A stretch of 43,773 nt of DNA, from contig CAZGVB010000010.1 in the NCBI GenBank assembly GCA_964528825.1, positions 1 through 43,773 on the forward strand. Direction: 5' to 3'. Both the position numbers and the translations under genes were made by a program. The notes below the pieces were generated by a model. It did no database searches. It was not told the origin of the DNA and saw only the letters and a program-made list of their open reading frames with translations. This DNA comes from RGIG5612 sp964528825. GTDB taxonomy: Bacteria; Bacillota; Clostridia; Lachnospirales; Lachnospiraceae. Numbering within the stretch: the stretch's first letter is position 1; the number at the start of each line of letters is the position of its first letter. This document shows, piece after piece, positions 9,652-17,691 of this stretch.

Positions 9652-10896
9652 ATGCCGCTTAAGATCGTCCTCGTCCATCTGGACGCCACAAATATCGGTG
9701 ATGTCATAATATATGACACATCAAAATATATACTGGGGAAGGCCCTTGATGATATACCGGGACTTCAATATGAGATCATTCCGATGAGCATAGGCTTTCA
9801 GGGTGCTCCGCAGGGCAGTACAAGCCTTGTTAAAAAATTCTATCATCTGCCCGCGCGCGCAATACGCGACCTTATGAAAAAGGTTTCAAAAATATCTCCC
9901 CGTCCGGAGTCTCTCCAAAAAAGCTTCATAAGGATCTGGCACAAGACAGGAACATACAAATATTATATACAACACGAAAAATCCAAGCTAAGGGGCGCGG
10001 ACTGCATAATATTCGGAGGCGGCGGCCTGATAAAGTTTCACAGGCAAAGCTTTCACTTTTTTATAGACGACATCACAGCATATGCGGATGCACATGACAT
10101 TCCCGTGCTCTTGTGTTCTCAGGGCATTGAAGGATATGACAAACGCAGTGCGGAATGCCTTCTCCTAAAAAACGCTTTAAACAGAGGCTGCGTACAATTT
10201 ATTTCCACAAGAGACGATATCAGGAGTCTCAGAGAAGATTATGTGATCGATAGGCGCATCACGACTAAGCTCGTCTGTGACCCTGCATTTTGGCTCAATG
10301 AGGCGTACGGTCTTGAAAATCCTTCCGGTGCTGTTCATATGCCGGATAACTGCAGTTCCCGTCTAATAGGTCTTAATGTCATTCGTCCTGACATTTTCGG
10401 TGAATATATGCATGAAATAGACCCGGATGAACTTGCGAAGCTTTATCGTGACATTATAAAATTGCTGCATGATAAAGGATACAATGTCAGACTTTTCTCA
10501 AACGGTGTTGCAGAGGATAACGCATTTGCAGAAAAGCTATTGTCCGAATATCCGAATCTTGAATCAGAATACGGTGTAACAATCGCGGCACCTAAGGATC
10601 CCATGCAGCTTATAGCAACGCTTAAAGGCTTTGAAAGATTCCTCGCCGCAAGATTGCATGCCGCCATTACCGGCTCGGTGCTCGGCATACCGAATGCCAG
10701 CCTCGTCTGGAACAGAAAGCAGCTGCTGTTCGGCAGACAGACGGGCACAGAGGACGCATTTATCACCGAAGACAGCTTCAACGCCGCCCATATCGTTGAT
10801 GTTCTTTTATCGGCAAAAAGTTATCATACAGACCCCGAATATAAAGCAACCTGTCTTACAAGCCTTGCCTGTGAGCTTGCAAAGCTTTTCGGATGA
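9652..10896 (+). CDS. Polysaccharide pyruvyl transferase family protein
   Basis: 414 residues. The ATG at 9652 is chosen over upstream in-frame starts because AAAGG precedes it and the protein then begins MPLKIVLVHLDATNIGD, the normal N-terminus with its NxGD motif. Further family marks are the glycine-rich IIFGGGGLIKFHRQS near residue 120 and RFLAARLHAAITGSVLGIP near 325. Such enzymes transfer a ketal pyruvate from phosphoenolpyruvate onto polymer sugars; CsaB makes the ligand for SLH domains in Bacillus and relatives. With several SLH proteins nearby, a CsaB-like role is attractive, but the family also makes other pyruvylated glycans. The gene has its own promoter and shares a terminator region with the converging SLH gene. 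Confidence 0.82.
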   Translation: MPLKIVLVHLDATNIGDVIIYDTSKYILGKALDDIPGLQYEIIPMSIGFQGAPQGSTSLVKKFYHLPARAIRDLMKKVSKISPRPESLQKSFIRIWHKTGTYKYYIQHEKSKLRGADCIIFGGGGLIKFHRQSFHFFIDDITAYADAHDIPVLLCSQGIEGYDKRSAECLLLKNALNRGCVQFISTRDDIRSLREDYVIDRRITTKLVCDPAFWLNEAYGLENPSGAVHMPDNCSSRLIGLNVIRPDIFGEYMHEIDPDELAKLYRDIIKLLHDKGYNVRLFSNGVAEDNAFAEKLLSEYPNLESEYGVTIAAPKDPMQLIATLKGFERFLAARLHAAITGSVLGIPNASLVWNRKQLLFGRQTGTEDAFITEDSFNAAHIVDVLLSAKSYHTDPEYKATCLTSLACELAKLFG

Positions 10897-10967
10897 TCCG
10901 CAATTTTTCTGATATAAAGAATTGCACCGCCTATGACCACTCAGTAACAAAAATCCACTAATAAAGC

Positions 10968-11003
10968 GCCCGGCCTTGGATCACTCCAAAGCCGGGCCTC
11001 TTT
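10968..11003 (+). terminator. Terminator between converging genes
   Basis: A 12-bp stem (10968-10979 with 10986-10997, one mismatch) and a 6-base loop are followed by CTCTTTC on the plus side. It may also act on the minus-strand SLH transcript, with a weaker CTTTATT tail. Confidence 0.7.
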
Positions 11004-11109
11004 CATCTCGTTTTTCCTTCCATATCTGCAGATGAGATCTTCGTATTACTCGCCCTCATCTTTCAGATCATATGTACGGATCTTGATGATCATTTTCTAT
11101 CAAGCTCAA

Positions 11110-13857
11110 TTACTTGTCGAGATTAACATATCTGTAGATGAATGTTACCATCTGCTGACGCTGAATATTGCTCTCGATCTCGAATGTCTTCGTGCCGTCA
11201 TCATGGCTTACACCCATTGAAATGCCTGTAGATGCTGCCCATGCAATGGCCTTGAATGTATCCTTTGCGGTATCGATCTTGCCGTCAACATCACTAAAGC
11301 CTGTAGTCTTTGCGCTTACGGCCGGCTTGCCTGCCATACGATAAAGCATGATGATAGCAGATGCTCTTGAAATAGAATTGTTCGGTCTGAATGTAACAGT
11401 GCCGTCCGACTCCGTATATCCATTTACGATACCTGCGCCTACTGCCCAGTAGATACCGGTAAGAGCTCCCTGTGAAACACCCTCGATATCCGTGAATTTA
11501 ACCTTAGACTTTCCTGCTGCTACAGCTGCAGCTGCTGCCTTAGGATCCTTAGCATTTGCAACCCTGTAAAGCATTACTGCCATCTGTGCTCTTGTTGTCT
11601 CACCCGTAAGATTAAAGATGAGCGTTCCGTTTCCGTCCTTGGCACCCTTGACGATGCCATTATCTGCTGCCCAATATATTCTGTCGAAGTTGCCTTGTGT
11701 GATGGTGCCGTTTTTGCCGTCACCGATGTTGTCTGCCGTAACATCAGAGAATCTTGTCTGAATCTCGCATGTTGCCGAGCAATCACCGTAAACTGCCTCT
11801 GCTGTGATGGTAGCCTTACCGTATCCGACAGCTGTTACACATCCGTACTCATTAACTGTTGCAACATTCTTATCACTGCTGGTCCACTTGACAAGACTTA
11901 TTGAATTTTCCGGATCAAGTATTGCATCAAGCTCATAATCAGAGCCTATATTGATCTCGACCGATTTCTCTTCAAAGCTGATGCCTGTAGGATATGTGAG
12001 CACAGGTGTAACCTCACCGTACTCGATACCGCCGCAATCATAATACTTATCTCCCGAATATCCTTTGGATGTAAGAGTTGATTCTTTATAATTCTCCAGC
12101 TCGTAATTTTCATTTTCGCCGCAGATAGCGCAATAATGTTTGCATGCGCCCTTCTTAACGAACATTACATGATCATCTACAACATTGATCTTAACGATGC
12201 CTTTTGCCCACTTGTTGCCGGCAGCCTGACCTTTCAGGGCTGTTCCGAAGGTACCTATTTCTCCGGCTGCCTTACCGTTCTTTTCTACCTCATTCATCAT
12301 GTAGATATAGACGCCCTGCTCGAGAGCCTCCTGGTCAAAGCCGTTGGTGAATCCATCGGATGCTACTGTTGTGATGCCGTGTGCCGCGCTCGTATCTACA
12401 CCTACCGATTCGAGTATGCTGTCAAGACTGTAGAACTTTCCGGTTGCGACTGTAGAGCCATAGCCCCAGTTATCGTCTGAAGTTACTGTTACTGCCGTAA
12501 GGTTTGCAAGGTCGCTTTCTTTTACAACATAGGTATCCGTACCGTCATTGATCTCAATCTGACCTTCAAGTCTTGCTATTTCTTCGCAGCCTGATTTAAC
12601 AGCACCGCATTTATATTTTGTACCTGCCTCAGATCCTGCCTTGGATACAGTCGGCTCTACCTTTGCTACATCTTCTGTAGCTTCATCTTCGCCGCAGATA
12701 GCGCAATAATGTCTGCATACGCCGCCTTTAAAGAACATTACATGATCATCTACAACATTGATCTTAACGATGCCTTTTGCCCACTTGTTGCCGGCAGCCT
12801 GACCTTTCAGGGCTGTTCCGAAGGTACCTATTTCTCCGGCTGCCTTACCGTTCTTTTCTACCTCATTCATCATGTAGATATAGACGCCCTGCTCGAGAGC
12901 CTCCTGGTCAAAGCCGTTGGTGAATCCATCGGATGCTACTGTTGTGATGCCGTGTGCCGCGCTCGTATCTACACCTACCGATTCGAGTATGCTGTCAAGA
13001 CTGTAGAACTTTCCGGTTGCGACTGTAGAGCCATAGCCCCAGTTATCGTCTGAAGTTACTGTTACTGCCGTAAGGTTTGCAAGGTCGCTTTCTTTTACAA
13101 CATAGGTATCCGTACCGTCATTGATCTCAATCTGACCTTCAAGTCTTGCTATTTCTTCGCAGCCTGATTTAACAGCACCGCATTTATATTTTGTACCTGC
13201 CTCAGATCCTGCCTTGGATACAGTCGGCTCTACCTTTGCTACATCTTCTGTAGCTTCATCTTCGCCGCAGATAGCGCAATAATGTCTGCATACGCCGCCT
13301 TTAAAGAACATTACGCAATCGCTCACTACATTGATGTCTGTAACACTTTTTGCCCACTTATTGCCCGGAACTGCCGTTCCGTCGGAAAGAGCATTTCCTT
13401 TTATAGCTGCGCCGAAGCCGCCCGCTGCATTTACAGCCTGTCCGTTGCAGGTAACCTCAGCCTGATCATAGATATAAATTCCCTGAGTGATATAAGCCTC
13501 ACTGTATCCTGTCGTAAAGCCGTCAGATGCTATTGCCGTTATACCATGTGAATCGCTTGTGTCGATTCCGGCATTTGTAAGGATACTGTCAAGGCTGTAG
13601 AAGGTTCCTACAAAATAGTTGTCTGTGCCTTTGCTGTATCCCCACTTATCAGTCTCCGCTACAGTTATCGCTGTGGCTTTTTCGATATCACTCTTGGAGA
13701 CAAATACTTCCGTATCGCCTGCGGTGATGGTAATACCGGCTTCTTCAGCCTGAGTCTGAACGGATATGCCTGTCAGGATGCCGACACCGAGTACAATGGC
13801 AAGGATTCCGGACAGCACTCTGTTCATGTGCTTCTTAAAATCAATCGTCATTTTCAT
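11110..13857 (-). CDS. Exported SLH protein with three tandem molybdopterin-binding-like domains
   Basis: 915 residues. A signal peptide ends near TQAEEAG (about residue 39). Three domains of about 150 residues follow. Each has an N-terminal strand, a FYSLDSIL block, a VASDGFT block and a final KWAKGIVKINVV, a pattern I read as the sulfite-oxidase/molybdopterin-binding fold without its cysteine. Between them are CRHYCAICGE cysteine-rich linkers that look like small metal-binding ribbons. Residues 184-374 and 375-565 are identical. A Big_2 domain (about 622-699) and three SLH repeats (about 700-915) end the protein. AAGGGAG precedes the start. The transcript begins with a leader RNA and terminator at 13903-14147. 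The SLH part is close to that of the 17692-23258 gene. The ligand is unknown. Confidence 0.75.
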   Translation of the reverse strand: MKMTIDFKKHMNRVLSGILAIVLGVGILTGISVQTQAEEAGITITAGDTEVFVSKSDIEKATAITVAETDKWGYSKGTDNYFVGTFYSLDSILTNAGIDTSDSHGITAIASDGFTTGYSEAYITQGIYIYDQAEVTCNGQAVNAAGGFGAAIKGNALSDGTAVPGNKWAKSVTDINVVSDCVMFFKGGVCRHYCAICGEDEATEDVAKVEPTVSKAGSEAGTKYKCGAVKSGCEEIARLEGQIEINDGTDTYVVKESDLANLTAVTVTSDDNWGYGSTVATGKFYSLDSILESVGVDTSAAHGITTVASDGFTNGFDQEALEQGVYIYMMNEVEKNGKAAGEIGTFGTALKGQAAGNKWAKGIVKINVVDDHVMFFKGGVCRHYCAICGEDEATEDVAKVEPTVSKAGSEAGTKYKCGAVKSGCEEIARLEGQIEINDGTDTYVVKESDLANLTAVTVTSDDNWGYGSTVATGKFYSLDSILESVGVDTSAAHGITTVASDGFTNGFDQEALEQGVYIYMMNEVEKNGKAAGEIGTFGTALKGQAAGNKWAKGIVKINVVDDHVMFVKKGACKHYCAICGENENYELENYKESTLTSKGYSGDKYYDCGGIEYGEVTPVLTYPTGISFEEKSVEINIGSDYELDAILDPENSISLVKWTSSDKNVATVNEYGCVTAVGYGKATITAEAVYGDCSATCEIQTRFSDVTADNIGDGKNGTITQGNFDRIYWAADNGIVKGAKDGNGTLIFNLTGETTRAQMAVMLYRVANAKDPKAAAAAVAAGKSKVKFTDIEGVSQGALTGIYWAVGAGIVNGYTESDGTVTFRPNNSISRASAIIMLYRMAGKPAVSAKTTGFSDVDGKIDTAKDTFKAIAWAASTGISMGVSHDDGTKTFEIESNIQRQQMVTFIYRYVNLDK
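12161..13306. repeat. Exact 573-bp tandem duplication inside the SLH gene
   Basis: 12161-12733 and 12734-13306 appear identical base for base and keep the reading frame (191 codons each). The neighbouring N-terminal copy of the same domain is clearly diverged, so the duplication is recent or maintained by gene conversion. Confidence 0.92.
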
Positions 13858-13902
13858 TTCTCCCTTCTGGAAATTAAAAATACAATATAAATAAATTTAT
13901 AT

Positions 13903-13935
13903 AAAAAAAGAAGATACCTTTTTCCGTATCCTCTC
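13903..13935 (-). terminator. Leader terminator (attenuator) before the SLH gene
   Basis: On the minus strand, 13935-13926 pairs with 13917-13908 over 10 bp including two G-U pairs, followed by seven T (13909-13903). It lies only 45 bases upstream of the start codon at 13857 and downstream of the leader RNA, so it would stop transcription before the gene. Its loop-side bases 13922-13929 can instead pair with 14050-14057 in the leader core. Confidence 0.75.
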
Positions 13936-14029
13936 TTTTAATCGCTGTCTGAAAATAAAGCACCGGGCCTTTTACTCATACCAAAATAAAATATGCTTCG
14001 TCTCATCTTTTGTATGAGGCTTATATTCA

Positions 14030-14147
14030 GATCATCGGTTCCTTTTCAAATACGGAAGGCATGAAGGCTTTCCCTTCATACCCGTGACTGGATGCTCAGG
14101 CCTGCTGCCATGCTGTTCGTTTAGGCATATCAAGCTCGGAACTGATC
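14030..14147 (-). ncRNA. Candidate riboswitch-type leader RNA, copy B
   Basis: The element is closed by a helix in which GATCA and GTTCC (transcript 5' side, 14147-14138) pair with GGAAC and TGATC (14042-14030). Inside are blocks shared with the leader at 29454-29570: CCTAAA, ATGG, GCCTGA, then a short hairpin to TCACGGG, GTATGAAG, a GAAA-type hairpin and TGCCTTCCG. A terminator follows after about 95 bases. I could not match it to a class I know; the conserved boxes of cobalamin, FMN, TPP, lysine and S-box RNAs are absent. The ligand is unknown. Confidence 0.7.
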
Positions 14148-14170
14148 CTATTCAATTTTCACTTATCTTG

Positions 14171-14200
14171 ATTGTAGCTCAAAACTGCCTGCAATGTAAA
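14171..14200 (-). promoter_or_regulatory. Promoter of leader B and the SLH gene
   Basis: On the minus strand TTTACA, an 18-base spacer and TACAAT. The expected start lies about 15 bases before the closing helix of the leader RNA. Confidence 0.65.
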
Positions 14201-14220
14201 GCAAAACTTTTTACATTTAT

Positions 14221-14368
14221 AGTCACTGTCGAGTAATCGCCTGCACATCCTTCATTCAGACATTTTCCAGTACTGCGTGTGTGATAAGGCAGCAAAAACA
14301 AGCTGCGTTTTCTGCTCCTCGCTATCGTCCCTTGCAGCATATCATCACACAAGCGATGTAGGCTGAAA
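14221..14368. repeat. Intergenic repeat, copy 2 (full element)
   Basis: About 148 bases. The first part (14221-14315) matches 29653-29746 at roughly five of six positions; the last part (about 14321-14368) matches the reverse complement of 6271-6322. The element is partly palindromic: GTGTGATAAGG near 14280 faces its imperfect complement ending ATCATCACAC at 14350, and an inner hairpin is built on GCAGCAAAAAC and GCGTTTTCTGC. It ends about 20 bases upstream of the -35 box of leader B. Confidence 0.8.
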
Positions 14369-14422
14369 TTTTACTTTGACATATAATATGATACCGGTAT
14401 CAAAAGGTTCAAAGCTCAGGGA

Positions 14423-15994
14423 CTAATTTTTTTTATTAACCGATCGTCTTTTTATAATATTCACGATCATCTCCTTCAGATATTTAAACTCTGTACTTTT
14501 TATATTCGTAAGAGCCAATATACCCGGTACCGTTATCAGACATATGAGTGCATGCAGCAATACAAACAGCCATCCGTCACCCGCAAGCAGGTATGAGCAG
14601 AGCAGCTTATCCGCCGCCGCCATGCAGATGCATATTGCAAAATTCTTGATAAATTTGAGATAGTATCTGCCTATCCTGTACCTGCCGCCAAAGCCGTACT
14701 TATGAACAATGAACGGATCTATCCACATGAACGCGAGCCAATCCGCCGCCAATGTACCTACAAGTACACCGCATATACCCCAGACATTTACAAGTATCAA
14801 TGAAAGAATGATATTGACAGCCATGCCGACGAGCGGTCTGAACCACGACTGTCTGAACAATCCCATAGAGGATCTGTAATGACTGAGCGCGCTGCGAAAT
14901 GCCATTGTATACAATTCAAGTCCCATAAGCAGCGCAAATGGCTGTGCGATGACCCATTGTGCTCCCAGCCATGCGGATACAAATCCGTCCGCGCATACGA
15001 ATATCCCCGCAAATGCCGTGCCGCCGAACATAGCACTTATGAGCATCACTGTCTCGTATACCCGATATTCATGTTCCGAATTGTCTGTCACATGAAGATT
15101 GCCGAGGCTGTGAGAGACTGCCGTGTATACCTTCCCAAATAATGAAAATATCGTCGTATAAAATATATAATAATTGGAATACAGAGCGACCGTATCAAGC
15201 CCCATAAATGCCGAAAGGATGATATTGTCCGTAGCCTTCATCACAACGGAATTCATCCTGTTCAAAAAAAGCGCTCCGCAATCCTTAAATATGCCTTTTA
15301 TCTCGCCCCTTTGCAGCCGCTCATCTGTCGCTGCAAATGCGGCAGGATACAGTCTTTTCGCAACCAGACCGCAGCAAATATTCTGTCCCGCTATCGTAAA
15401 TATACCCGCAATGACATATATCTCAAAGCTTTTAAAGATCAAAAGGAATATTATCTCAAGCACAGCGGCCGATATGGTAAATATATAGCTTATGAGATTG
15501 ACTATATATTCGCGCTGGTCTGCCTTTATGACAGAGCTTCTGTATGCGAGGAAAAAATATGACGATGCGGATCTTGCAAGATACAAACAGAATATAAGGA
15601 CAGTATTCAGTCCCAACGCGTCCAGCTTGTCATGATCGCTTATGAGACTTGGCAGGAATGGTATAAGACACAGCCCGCATACGATCACGACACAGCCTAT
15701 GACGCGATATGCATTTTTGTAGAAACGCATCAATACCCTGATGCGGGATATGTCATTTCCGGCTAAGGGTGCATACAGCTTATAGAGAATCGCGCTTCCC
15801 ATGCCGAGCTCCGCAAGTGAGAGCATGGATAATATATTGCTGAACAGACCCTCTATGCCAAGATAGGACTTTCCGAGAGTCGATATAAATACAGTCCTTA
15901 CTATAAACTGTAATATGACATTAATAAGCAGCCCGCCTATGCTGCTTGCAAAATTATATATAGTATTGGTCGTCCTTGAATGTGAGCCTGTCAT
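14423..15994 (-). CDS. Polysaccharide flippase (Wzx/MATE-type membrane protein)
   Basis: About 523 residues with around 12 to 14 hydrophobic segments spread along the whole length. The start has the pattern common to this family: a short basic N-terminus, NTIYNFASSIGGLLINVILQ, then RTVFISTLGKSYLGIEGLF. These proteins flip lipid-linked glycan units across the cytoplasmic membrane. The ATG at 15994 is used; a TTG at 16015 overlapping the stop of the preceding gene is also possible, and neither has a good ribosome binding site, which fits translational coupling. It is the last gene of the unit with radical SAM and pyruvyl transferase genes. Export of a pyruvylated wall polymer is inferred from this context. 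Confidence 0.82.
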   Translation of the reverse strand: MTGSHSRTTNTIYNFASSIGGLLINVILQFIVRTVFISTLGKSYLGIEGLFSNILSMLSLAELGMGSAILYKLYAPLAGNDISRIRVLMRFYKNAYRVIGCVVIVCGLCLIPFLPSLISDHDKLDALGLNTVLIFCLYLARSASSYFFLAYRSSVIKADQREYIVNLISYIFTISAAVLEIIFLLIFKSFEIYVIAGIFTIAGQNICCGLVAKRLYPAAFAATDERLQRGEIKGIFKDCGALFLNRMNSVVMKATDNIILSAFMGLDTVALYSNYYIFYTTIFSLFGKVYTAVSHSLGNLHVTDNSEHEYRVYETVMLISAMFGGTAFAGIFVCADGFVSAWLGAQWVIAQPFALLMGLELYTMAFRSALSHYRSSMGLFRQSWFRPLVGMAVNIILSLILVNVWGICGVLVGTLAADWLAFMWIDPFIVHKYGFGGRYRIGRYYLKFIKNFAICICMAAADKLLCSYLLAGDGWLFVLLHALICLITVPGILALTNIKSTEFKYLKEMIVNIIKRRSVNKKN

Positions 15995-16011
15995 CGGATA
16001 TCGCTTTTTTA

Positions 16012-17016
16012 TCAATCAGTATGCCCGGGCTCGTCCTTAAACTGCCCCAAAAACATATCTATGGCTTTCCTGTCTGTTCTGATATCCGTGATAATATCGC
16101 TGTTTATGATATTGTCAAGCTCATATATGTCACTTCGTCTTATGATAGGTATATTATTTGACTCATATATGCCGATGGCCCTGTGATCTATAGCCACTAT
16201 AAGGCTCCGTCTTCCGTGCTGCAGCGCAAATATGCCGCCGTGCAGCCTTGTACCGACATAGTCTATATCCTTCTTATCCAACAGCTTCGCATAAAAGTCA
16301 AGCGAGCGTACCACCGTGATGCCTTCCCTTTCGGGATCTATAAGTGTCCGCAGATACGGCTCGTCCATTGTCGTCTGCACCCATGCGTAGACCTTGTCAT
16401 AATTGCGCAGGAGGCAGTCTATCATGTGCTTATCCTCCGCGGGCGCATGATATTTTTGCTGGCCGCTTACACTGAATATGACGGCAGGTGCTTTCTCTTT
16501 GGGTATATTTTCGCATGCCTCGGCTGTCATCCCCCATAGAGTGGGGCAGCCCGTATTGACGGCCTTGAGGCCGAGACCCTCTATGATCTCCTTTGCGGCA
16601 TCATCTCTTACGCTGTGTATATATTTATCCGACAGGATATATTTATACATCCTTGCAGCATCCGACTTCAGGCATTCATAGCTGCTGCTCTTACCTGCGC
16701 CTACCAGCACGCTGTCCTTGTATATCGATCTTAAATATCCCGTGAGCATGAATTGCTTTTGAATATTCCTGAATGTAGGCACGATCAGGCTGGTGCCGCA
16801 TATGAATTTCAGATCTGTCTCATCACGAAAGAACCTTATCTTGCCGCCGCCTCTCAGCATTTGAAGAGGCGAAAAGCATGCCACATGCGTACCCAGCCTG
16901 TAGACGGACGAATGACCTATGACCGGCTCAAGTCCCCTTTTCGCGGACTCAAAGATGATCTCATCTCCCATATTCATGGAGCCTATAGCTGTATCAAAAA
17001 GGCATACGTTCTTCAT
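16012..17016 (-). CDS. Polysaccharide pyruvyl transferase family protein (second)
   Basis: 334 residues. The N-terminus MKNVCLFDTAIGSMNMGDEI carries the family's NxGD motif, and the C-terminal part has YVGTRLHGGIFALQHGRRS, the conserved RLHG motif. Sequence and length differ clearly from the 9652-10896 protein, so the two are not recent duplicates. The ATG directly follows the stop codon of the radical SAM gene, and the stop overlaps the next reading frame, so the three genes are almost certainly co-translated. A pyruvylation step on a wall polymer that SLH proteins bind is the likely job; the acceptor sugar cannot be read. Confidence 0.8.
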   Translation of the reverse strand: MKNVCLFDTAIGSMNMGDEIIFESAKRGLEPVIGHSSVYRLGTHVACFSPLQMLRGGGKIRFFRDETDLKFICGTSLIVPTFRNIQKQFMLTGYLRSIYKDSVLVGAGKSSSYECLKSDAARMYKYILSDKYIHSVRDDAAKEIIEGLGLKAVNTGCPTLWGMTAEACENIPKEKAPAVIFSVSGQQKYHAPAEDKHMIDCLLRNYDKVYAWVQTTMDEPYLRTLIDPEREGITVVRSLDFYAKLLDKKDIDYVGTRLHGGIFALQHGRRSLIVAIDHRAIGIYESNNIPIIRRSDIYELDNIINSDIITDIRTDRKAIDMFLGQFKDEPGHTD

Positions 17017-17676
17017 TTATTCTTCATATGGCCTTACTCTGAGCTTTACACCGAGCTGCTCGCTTATCTGCCTGCATATTTCTATCTTTTCCGGAGACAT
17101 GACCTTGTCTACGACCGTAAGTATCACATTCGGTACATATCCGGCTGCAAGGGATGCAAAGCTTTTGAGTGCATCATATGAGCCTATGCCGTATTTTGAT
17201 CTGGTAAGATCGAGGAATTCCTGCGCATCCGGAGCATTCAGAGATATTGATACGGTATCAAATCTTCCTTTAAGCTCCGGTGTGACATCCTTTCCGTATA
17301 TCAGATTCGCGAGTCCTACAGTATTTACTCTTATTTTGATATCCGGATATTTTTTTCTTACCTCATCTATCACCGCACATACATCATACAGCCGCTCAAG
17401 GGGTTCGCCGAAGCCGCAAAATACAAGCTCATTTATGACATTCAGATCATATTGATCCATTTGCCGCAGCACCTCATCTACGGAGGGCTCCCCTTCCTTG
17501 AGCCACAGGGTATTGCCTTCTCTCATCTTTTTAGTCTGCCTGAGGCAGAAGATGCAGCTGCAGGGGCATCTGTTGGTCATATTTACATATAGGTTCTTGC
17601 CTGTAAGATCACCGCTTTCTGCGGCATCCAAAAAGCCTTCCTGTCCTGCCCTGCCTGTGACTGTATAAAGTATCAT
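17017..17676 (-). CDS. Radical SAM protein, TatD-linked type
   Basis: 219 residues. The iron-sulfur/SAM motif CPCSCIFC (a C-x3-C-x2-C pattern) lies near residue 38, preceded by LYVNMTNRC. The CGFGEPLER block near 88 and the later SISLNAPDAQEF strand are typical of the short radical SAM family often found beside or fused to TatD nucleases. No TatD gene is in the window. The protein is too short for a full methyltransferase or SPASM-type maturase. It starts 15 bases after the third SLH gene, with AAGG in the gap, and abuts the pyruvyl transferase gene. Its substrate is unknown; whether it modifies something in wall polymer synthesis is only suggested by position. Confidence 0.75.
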   Translation of the reverse strand: MILYTVTGRAGQEGFLDAAESGDLTGKNLYVNMTNRCPCSCIFCLRQTKKMREGNTLWLKEGEPSVDEVLRQMDQYDLNVINELVFCGFGEPLERLYDVCAVIDEVRKKYPDIKIRVNTVGLANLIYGKDVTPELKGRFDTVSISLNAPDAQEFLDLTRSKYGIGSYDALKSFASLAAGYVPNVILTVVDKVMSPEKIEICRQISEQLGVKLRVRPYEE

Positions 17677-17691
17677 TCCTATCGCCTTGCC

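Noticed and set aside
14030..14147. Cobalamin riboswitch
   Set aside because: A B12-type transporter context made this likely, but neither leader has the conserved B12 box or the other core segments that I know for that class. A database search could still overturn this.
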